56,873 nt of DNA. Source: Circinella minor. Taxonomy: Eukaryota > Mucoromycota > Mucoromycetes > Mucorales > Lichtheimiaceae. A program made the position numbers and the translations under genes. Numbering within the stretch: position 1 is the first letter of the stretch; every line of letters starts with the position of its first letter. Positions 49,408-56,873 of the stretch are shown piece by piece. Below the pieces are notes generated by a model, which did not search any database, was not told where the DNA came from, and worked only from the letters and a program-made list of their open reading frames with translations. The DNA is taken from contig JAEPRB010000249.1 in the NCBI GenBank assembly GCA_016758965.1, positions 1-56,873 on the forward strand, written 5' to 3'.

Positions 49408-49640
49408 TTATGCTTATTTTTTTTATGGTATATATAAGAAAAGAAGAAGATAAAAAAAAAAACGCGATTTTTTTTATAAAAAAAGAAAAATTGCGCAGTT
49501 CAATAACGCGTTTAAAAATTTCGCGCCTTTTATCTTAAACTGGACACCCAAGTCACTTTTTTTTTTTTTTTTTGGCAGTGATCCTGCAAAAGAAAAAAAA
49601 AAAAAAAAGATCTTTCATTTATTTATATATTTTTAAAATA
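49408..49640. promoter_or_regulatory. Bidirectional RPA3-TSR2 promoter with MCB and E2F-like sites
   Basis: 233 bases separate two start codons facing apart. ACGCGT (MCB core, bound by MBF in yeasts) is at 49506-49511, and TTTCGCGCC (E2F-like) at 49519-49527; AACGCGATT lies about 40 bases before. CpG-containing motifs are rare in the AT-rich surroundings. Yeast replication genes including RPA subunits use MCB boxes for G1/S expression. S-phase control here is inferred. Confidence 0.65.
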
Positions 49641-50273
49641 ATGGCAGCTAATCACCCAAATAAAATTGCCTTTGAAGAAGGTGTTTCCTATATTTTTAAA
49701 TCATGGACAGCTTTAAATTTAGCAGTAGAACAAGATTGGGGAGGTGTTGAATCAGCTGAAAAACGTGATTGGATGATTAACGTGATTGTTGACTATTTTA
49801 GTTCAAGTATGTATTTGGTGTATATATATATTAATATTGAAGAGGAGAAAGAAGAGATAAAAACTGACATGATATATATATATATATATATATATATCTT
49901 TTATATTATAAATAAATAGACGGTAAAAAGTTGGATGTAGAAGATATAGAAACAATTTTAGATCAAATTATGACAGATGAATTTCAAACTATTCTTGAAG
50001 ATGATTCAAGTTATTTGGTAAATTATTATCATTAACAGTATCATAATGATTCAATTATTAACAAACTTATTTTGATTATAGGTTGCTAAACATATTGTTG
50101 AAATATATCATCAATGTATTCGTGGTGATTTTACAGAAGTTGAAAAATTAAAAGCAAAATATCAATCAAGACAACCAGCTACTGCTTCAAGGCAACAAAA
50201 TAATGATGATGATGATGATAGTAGTGGAGAAGAAGGAGAAGAAGATAATGAAAATGATGATGATGCTATGGTA

Positions 50274-50363
<90 letters not shown>

Positions 50364-50494
50364 TATATATTATTATTATCATATATTAATTATTATTTAT
50401 TTAGGATATGGATCAAGATGAATCAAAACCTTCTAAACCAGAACCAGAAATTGATGATGATGGATTTGAAACTGTAACATATAAACGTCGATAA
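49641..50494 (+). CDS. TSR2: Pre-rRNA processing protein Tsr2, eS26 chaperone
   Basis: Four exons, 49641-49806, 49920-50017, 50082-50270, 50405-50494, giving 180 aa. The helical Tsr2 core is clear: FEEGVSYIFKSWTALNLAVE, QDWGGVESAEKRDWM, then LDQIMTDEFQTILEDDSSYLV and IVEIYHQCIRGDF. An acidic tail (DDDDDSSGEEGEED and more) ends in FETVTYKRR. Tsr2 binds newly made ribosomal protein eS26, frees it from its importin and delivers it to pre-40S particles. Intron 3 is almost entirely an ATT repeat. The 3' end lies only 29 bases from the end of the convergent zinc-finger gene, so their transcripts probably overlap. Confidence 0.93.
50271..50360. repeat. ATT trinucleotide microsatellite in a TSR2 intron
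   Basis: About 28 consecutive ATT units start right after the intron-3 donor. The poly-Ile open frame here is only the repeat. Confidence 0.95.
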
Positions 50495-50523
50495 AGTATT
50501 ATTATTATTATTATTACAATATA

Positions 50524-51060
50524 TTACAAATTTTTAGTTACTGCTTGAATTTGTTTAGCAAGATTTTCTAATTCAATTTGATCTTGTTTATCTAATTTAA
50601 TTTCTTCAATTTGTTTTGATTTTTGTTCTTCATCCTTTTTGTTATTCTTTTTCTTTTTAGATAATGATTCTTGTTCATTCTTTTCCTTGTTATCATTATT
50701 CTTTTTCTTTTTATATAATGGTTGTGTTACACCTGTTAATTGAGCTGTCATATCTTGTTCATCATTTCTCTTTCTCTTTTTCTTTTCATCTTTTTTCTTG
50801 TTCTTTTTATCATCCTTCTTATCATTGTCATTCTTATTATTATTATTATCATCATCAGCTACTTGTTTTAATAATTCATTATCTTCTTTGGATGGTAATG
50901 GTTTTTCAATAACATCATTCCATGTTGCTCCAACACCTTTTTCAATTACTTGTTGAATTCTTTTTTTATCCTTTTCTTTTAAACTTCGGTATCCACGAAA
51001 TTGTTCAATAGGTAACTTGGTTACTAACTCGGGTACTATTTATAATTAATTATTTATTAG

Positions 51061-51102
<42 letters not shown>

Positions 51103-51374
51103 CCAATTAAACCATACATCCATTGATCAGATCAGATCAAATCAGATCAAATCAAATCAATTGAAAATAATAACAATTATAAATTACCTTTCCAACAGGT
51201 AATATGATACCAAGAATGTTTGGCTGATTTCTTTTTTTCTGATTTACTTTTTCGAAAGATTTCAGCAGCTCTTAATGAATGACGTTGAATTACTTTGTTA
51301 CATGAAGCACATTCAGCTTTACCATAAATAGCATATTCAATACAATAAGTGGTTATGCCTTCTTTTTCACTCAT
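50524..51374 (-). CDS. Stand-alone PARP-type zinc-finger protein
   Basis: Two minus-strand exons, 51188-51374 and 50524-51035, giving 232 aa. The N-terminus holds one zf-PARP module: CIEYAIYGKAECASCNKVI, then HSWYHITCW, with CxxC and HxxC zinc ligands about 31 residues apart. Next comes VPELVTKLPIEQFRGYRSLK, the usual end of this finger. The rest is a Lys/Asp/Asn-rich tail with no catalytic domain. In PARP1 and DNA ligase III such fingers recognise DNA strand breaks; short fungal proteins with one finger exist, but their role is unclear to me. DNA binding is therefore inferred. It is divergent from BIR1 (161-base gap) and convergent with TSR2. Confidence 0.85.
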
Positions 51375-51535
51375 TTTTTTTTTTGTTGTCTTAAAAAAAA
51401 AAAGAGATACAAAAAAAAAAAATTTCTTGCATTAAGATTTTTTATTATTTTGTACTCCCGTCGGTTCCTTTTTTTTTTTTATTTGTCTCTCTCTTCTTAC
51501 CTTGAAACATAAAACAAAAATTTACTTGTTTGTAT
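51375..51535. promoter_or_regulatory. Divergent promoter of the zf-PARP gene and BIR1
   Basis: 161 bases lie between two start codons facing apart, rich in A- and T-runs, with CTCTCTCTTCTT on the BIR1 side. No MCB or E2F site was found, unlike the RPA3-TSR2 promoter. Confidence 0.5.
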
Positions 51536-53753
51536 ATGAATATATTTGATAACAGAGTTCAATCATTTCAAGTCAATCAACGTAAATGGCCACATAAAGG
51601 ACGACTTTCTGCTGAAACTGTAAAAAAAAAAAATAGTTTAGATTACTTTTTTCTTTTTCTAATTAAATAAATGGTTTTGATTTAACATGGATATTAAAAT
51701 ATTCTCCCCCCCCTCCTCCACGTTGTAATATTAGTTGGCACGAAGTGGATTTTATTATTCACCAGGACCTTCAAGAACAGATAACGTTATTTGCTTTTTA
51801 TGTGATGCTCGATTAGATCGTTGGCGTAATGATAGTGATCCAATGGAAAGACATGGACGTATGGCACCTGATTGTCCTTGGGTTATTTTATCATTTCCAC
51901 ATACGCAGCAAGCACTTTTTGTGTCAGAAAATGCAAAATCAACGCGATTAAGTACAGCTCGTGTACGTACCTTTAAAAAGAATACTCAATGGCCTCCAAA
52001 ATCAATGACTCGTAAAAATGTACCAACTGCTAAAAAGGTAAAAAAAATAATAATATTCAGTTCATATCAAAAATATAAAGATATTAATTATTATTTTTAT
52101 TTTTTTTAGCTTGCAGAAGCTGGATTTTATTATGCACCTACAAAAAATGAAGCAGATCGAGTTGCTTGTGCTTATTGTTTAGTAACAATGACTGGAATGA
52201 ATAGAACAACAGATTTATTGTATGTTATTATTATGAAAATGAGTTTTGAAAGAAAAAGAATATATATATATGTATATATATATTCATGATTATTATTATT
52301 ATTATTATTTTGTAGAGCACAACATGATTCATCATGTATTTTTTCCACAAATGTAAGTTTGATTTGAATATAATTAAATTTCATAACCATTTAGATTAAC
52401 ACTATGTATATTTAGAAAAATGCGGATATAAAACAAGGACCTATAACACGACAACGATTACGAGCATCAAAAAATACTCCACCTTTACCTTCACAACCTA
52501 TTGAATCTCAATCACCAGGACAACCTTCTTCTACTTCTATTACTCTTACTCCTACTAAAAAAATAGCTTCTATCGATGATAGTATTTGGGATATTGGTAA
52601 AGCATATGCTCAAAAGGATCGAATTGTTTTAACTTATTCAAAAAAAATACAACAACAAGAACAACAAAAGCAACAAGATATATCATCCATTTTACCGAAA
52701 CATTTAACGGAACCAACATCAACATCATCACCTTCTACTTCTTCATCAGCATCTTCATCATCACAAAAAGAAAATAATAATCGTCAAGAAACAGTATCAA
52801 CTAAATCACAACCAAAGAGAGCACCGAAACGAAAATTAGATAATGATATTAAAGGTAAAGGAAAAGCTATATCACATCAACAAACAAAAAAGACATTGAT
52901 GACTCCCTCTATTCCTACTACTACTACTACTACGACGACGACGACGACTTTTACTGCACCAATAAAAGAACAACAACAAACTTCATCATCCATAGAACCA
53001 TCATCAACTACTCATTTAACTGACGATACACAACAACCACAATCATCTCCCATTATTACTTCACCTAATATACAAAATACACCTCTCTATGATGAAATAT
53101 TTAATATGGAAGAAAATGATGATTTAGAATCACTTACATTTTCACCTATTCGTCCAATTAATAGTTTTCGTCATCCTACTATTTTACAACAACATCAAGG
53201 TATTATGCAAAGTACACCTAATACTCAATTATCACGTATAAAAAAAAGTGGATTAATTACTACATCAGATGATGATGATGATCAAATGAAAGGACAAAAA
53301 ATATTAGAAGAAGAAGATCCAAGAAAACGATTAAAACCATTTTCACCACCTAGTTCACCTTCACGAAGATTAAATGATAATAATAGAAATTATTCATTAA
53401 GTCCTATGACAAGTCCAATTTATCAAATGACAAGTCCTAATAATCAAAGTTATTATAGTCAATCTTTGTGGATACCTGAAGAAGAAGAAGAAGAAGAGGA
53501 CGAAGAAGAAGAAGAAGAAGAAGTAAAAGAAGATAGCATGATAATGACAATGGAAAATCAAAATGGAAATGAAGATGAATTCATGGAACAAGTAAATGAA
53601 CTTTCTGAAGAAGAATTAAATATGACAGTAGAAGAATATATTATTTCATTAATGAATAAGGAAATTGAAAATGTTGAAACTAAAAGTAATGAATATATTC
53701 AACAAATTCAATCTACTGTGGATCGAATACGACAACAAATTATGAATAAATAA
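51536..53753 (+). CDS. BIR1: BIR-domain protein Bir1/survivin, chromosomal passenger complex
   Basis: Five exons, 51536-51619, 51735-52037, 52110-52219, 52316-52352, 52416-53753, giving 623 aa. BIR1 (about 12-85) has RKWPHKG, LARSGFYYSPGP, CFLC, and H-x6-C (HGRMAPDC). BIR2 (about 105-180) has WPPKSMTRKNVPTAKKLAEA, GFYYAPT, CAYC, but ends QHDSSC with only three residues between His and Cys. A 400-residue Ser/Thr/Pro-rich and acidic region follows, and a C-terminal helix (NVETKSNEYIQQIQSTVDRI). Fungal Bir1/Cut17 has two BIRs and a long tail and guides Aurora kinase and INCENP to centromeres and the spindle. The tail has many SP/TP sites, suggesting Cdk control. Confidence 0.9.
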
Positions 53754-56700
53754 ATTTTATTTAATCTGTCATAAAATATTAATAAGTGATTGTTGTTGTG
53801 AAAATGAGTGGAGGTGAAAGATTTTATTTTCCGATCGTTCATTTAGTTACCATGCATTGGTTTGGGGGGGGGAAAGGAAGTGAAGTGAGAGAAGAATGTT
53901 TAATAATAACATGATTATTTGTTTTCACCATATTGCAAAAAAACCTTGAGAGAATGCATGTCAAAAAATTGGAATATTCTTTTTTTTCTGATTTGTTTCT
54001 ATAATAATGATTGATTACCATCCAAAACAAATAAGTTTTATAACATAATTTAATATATAAAAATAAGTTGTTCTTTTACTTTTATTTATTAAATTAAATA
54101 ATAAAGTTAACATCTAATTAATACAAGCTTAAATTATTCTCTTTACGTATACCAATTTTAAAATCATATAGTTTTGACTATGATTATTATTACTACCAAG
54201 TACATAGTATCTCTCACGTATATAGAAGAAATAGTAAGTATATGGATGATAGTAGTATTACAATATCTATTTATGATTTATTTTATGTGCATGGTAGTTA
54301 CATCTCAAATATAAAAGATACTTATTATAGAACATAACATAAAAATATAAAAATAGATTTATTATGTGGTATTGATGTATGATAATGCATGAAATAGTTA
54401 TTAAGCTTAATCAGAATATGCATTCATTTGCTATTGAAAATCATGTATATAAGTAAAACGTATAATACCACATGATCCTAAAAACCTAAAAGATTTCGCT
54501 TTTTTTTTATATTATACGTATTTTATCTATATGCATGAAATATTATTATAATTATTTTCTACGTACGCATATTTTTATGTGCATTATTTAAAAGTTTCAG
54601 TAGGTAGCAAACAAAAAAAAAATGGAATTTTTTTAAAGTGAATTCTAAAATATAGTATATTATATATTTGTATAATATTAATAATTGTTAACAAAAAGGT
54701 TTTATTACGTAGTGGCATATTCTTTATGTAAACTGTAAATAGATACGAAAGTTTATTTTATAATAACAATTGATTTGATAAATGTGAGTAAGTAGAGCCA
54801 TACAATACCATATGCATACATATAAAGAACACAGAGAGAGAATAATTACAACACGCACAATTGATACGTAATCTATTATAAATGTGTCTATTATGTTAGC
54901 AAATATAAAAAAAAATTCCAAGTTTCTAAATAAACTAATTATTGTAACCAGTATTTATTTTCTATAGTTAGGTGAAATTGCCATATATAAAAGAGAAATA
55001 GATAAAAAAGACCTCAAAGGAGCAAAAGTTATTCACATATTATAGTATAATTAAAAACTCTTGAGATATTTTTAAGAGTGTACTTATGCAAATTTCTGAA
55101 TCAGTAGAATATATATTTCTGATTTAATAAAAAAAAACTTCAATTTGCTCCGGCACAATCATTCCCTCTTTCTCTCCCCTGTGTATGTGTGTGTGTATCG
55201 AGGACGAAATTTTTGTTTGTAATTCAATGAATCAAATAATTATAGAAAGAAAAAAAGGTACAGTAGCCTCTGAAGTTACGCGATGGTTGTCATATGCAAC
55301 TACTTACAAAAGTGACATATTATTTCGTTTGCGAAAAAACCTCATACTTTTTAGCACTCATCACCATGGCAACTAATAATTCTTGTTGTCAAAGACATAT
55401 AGGACAGCCTATAGATACACAGGGCTCAATATACCCAATACATATTATCAAGTGATATTGATAGTCAACTAAATAACATAGACCTTCATTATAATAAAGT
55501 AGAACTTTTAGCAAAAAGTATGAAAAATATTCAATAAACATTAATGTGTAAGACACAACAACGTATAATACAGAAAGTTTATTTCAATTCTCTTTTGCAC
55601 TGTTGTAAGACAACCCGTATATGTATAGTTGGGCATAATTTTGTTTTGATGTGTATATACACAGTATTTGTTAGGTTACTATGATCATTTTATAGTATGG
55701 TCAGGATATATTTACTAAAATTTCTTTATTATATATAAATTTGAAAGATAAAAACAGTGATATTCAATCCTTCTTTTACATCCGATCTTCCTTTTATTTT
55801 TGTCCAAGGCTTGATGTTTTACTTTTGTATTCAGTGTAATGACTTTTTTTAAGTTCATTGTTCCTCACAAATAAACTGAATTTGGATCTCAATTGAAAGA
55901 GTACAGTGTAAGTTGCCTTCAAAACAGTTTCTAACATTAATACGTACGTAATCAATTATTTTTACATATTTCTTGATAGTAATAAAAAAAAAAAAAAAAA
56001 GTTCATAAGTGAGGAACAGATATAATTCATTTTTTTCACATGTTGTTATGTCGATGACTATACTGTGTTCGTAGATGTAGTTCCTGTAATACTATACTAC
56101 TATCAAAAATAAATAAATAGATAAACCTGACGTCTTTTGGTTTCACTTGGCGTCAAGCCCCTAAATTGATACCAAGTGACGCCAAGTGCTCTTATTTTTT
56201 TTTTACAGAAATTACTGGTATTTTAATTAATGTTTTATTATTCTTTCCTATTCGGTCTTCTTAGAAATAAGCTAATTTTCATGGTAAACAACGATCTAAA
56301 CAAATATATATATATATAGGTTAATCGCATGGTAAAACATTTGTTTCATAACTAATTCTTCTGTAATTTATTGAATAATATTCGAGTGTCATTCAGATAT
56401 AATATTAGATTACCAAATTACCGAGATGTTACTCGATAAGTCAACGATTATGGTAAACAAGATAATCTTGATATCCTCATATTGCTTTTTATTGCTTTTT
56501 TCTTCTTTTTAGAATAATTGTCGATGTGATTTTTTTTACATTTTGAGAAACACAGATCGCGTATTTTTTTTTAATTTTGCTCTAAAGTAGAACTCATGAC
56601 CAGTGTTGTAAAGTGTTGATATAGATTAATGTATGATTAAAATCAAGAAGTTTACTTGTTATATATAATATTTAATGTGAAATTCATAAAATATATAAGT

Positions 56701-56873
56701 TATGTTTAAAGAAATGGAGCATGAAACTCATATGTTTTTATGCAAACGGGCACAATCATGCCGCATTGTTTCGGGGTGCCGCGGTGTTTCGATGAATAGG
56801 TAGACGAACTTAGTTTTATATCTCACGACCAACATGGTCTACAATGGTCCAAGTTGGTATGGAAGTGGGGACC
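53754..56873. other. Gene-poor right end
   Basis: 3.1 kb of AT-rich DNA without a supportable gene; open frames are short and unlike proteins. It holds TACGTACGTA near 55941, an A-run near 55984-56000, and a perfect hairpin at 56144-56188. The last 120 bases are GC-richer and may begin another feature cut by the window edge. Confidence 0.55.
56144..56188. repeat. Perfect 12-bp stem hairpin
   Basis: CACTTGGCGTCA at 56144-56155 and TGACGCCAAGTG at 56177-56188, with a 21-base loop. It could be the core of a small fold-back element or a protein-binding palindrome; no gene is adjacent. Confidence 0.7.

Noticed and set aside
50268..50477. Poly-Ile open frame
   Set aside because: An ATT microsatellite inside a TSR2 intron; the real last exon starts at 50405 in another frame.
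55185..55376. 63-residue frame near the right end
   Set aside because: No recognisable motif and no splice partners; a CAGTAGCC stretch nearby resembles a transposon end, but no inverse copy was found.

Overview
The window reads as nuclear DNA of an early-diverging, AT-rich filamentous fungus, most likely Mucoromycota (Mucorales type). Genes carry several short GT-AG introns, often 50-120 bases. Proteins contain Asn, Gln and Ser runs. Conserved eukaryotic housekeeping genes lie close together. An uncharacterised gene family that I recall as expanded in Mucoromycota is present. No tRNA, rRNA, CRISPR array or bacterial-type operon was seen. All exon models below were built by hand from splice signals and reading phase; no alignment or expression data were available.

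Left gene block (1-12.6 kb): a 14-exon BAR-PH-GRAM-VASt-TM sterol transfer protein (Lam1/Sip3 type), a WW-domain protein with a glycine zipper, an EamA/DMT-type transporter and a secreted pepsin-like aspartic protease, all on the + strand.

Repeat island (about 12.7-31.2 kb): (a) a 5.3-kb unit bounded by about 250-bp terminal inverted repeats that carries a gene of unknown function; (b) a remnant resembling a retroelement ORF1; (c) a decayed Mutator-like element (MULE) of about 6.6 kb with roughly 0.8-1.2 kb TIRs, a FLYWCH-like finger and a broken DDE transposase; (d) two TIR elements nested one inside the other within the MULE; (e) a second, inverted and truncated copy of the unknown gene that abuts the MULE right end. 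The two gene copies form arms of a large inverted repeat. Their central 1.6 kb looks identical and without indels, while the flanks differ by roughly 10-20 percent. A 10-N gap with a 127-bp duplicated overlap sits exactly at one edge of the identical core, so an assembly cause must be excluded before a biological one is accepted.

Right gene block (31.5-53.8 kb): mitofusin FZO1 (+), GPI-transamidase subunit PIG-U (-, with an apparent one-base frameshift), a polyQ RING-finger protein (+), a TPR/F-box/LRR protein (-), palmitoyltransferase PFA4 (+), a FAM72 protein (+), a HAL/NPR-type protein kinase (-), replication factor RPA3 (-) divergent from ribosome-assembly factor TSR2 (+), a stand-alone PARP-type zinc-finger protein (-), and BIR1/survivin (+). 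RPA3 and TSR2 share a 233-bp promoter with an MCB box and an E2F-like site. Several of the 45-54 kb genes act in DNA replication, break sensing or mitosis. The last 3.1 kb has no gene that I can support.
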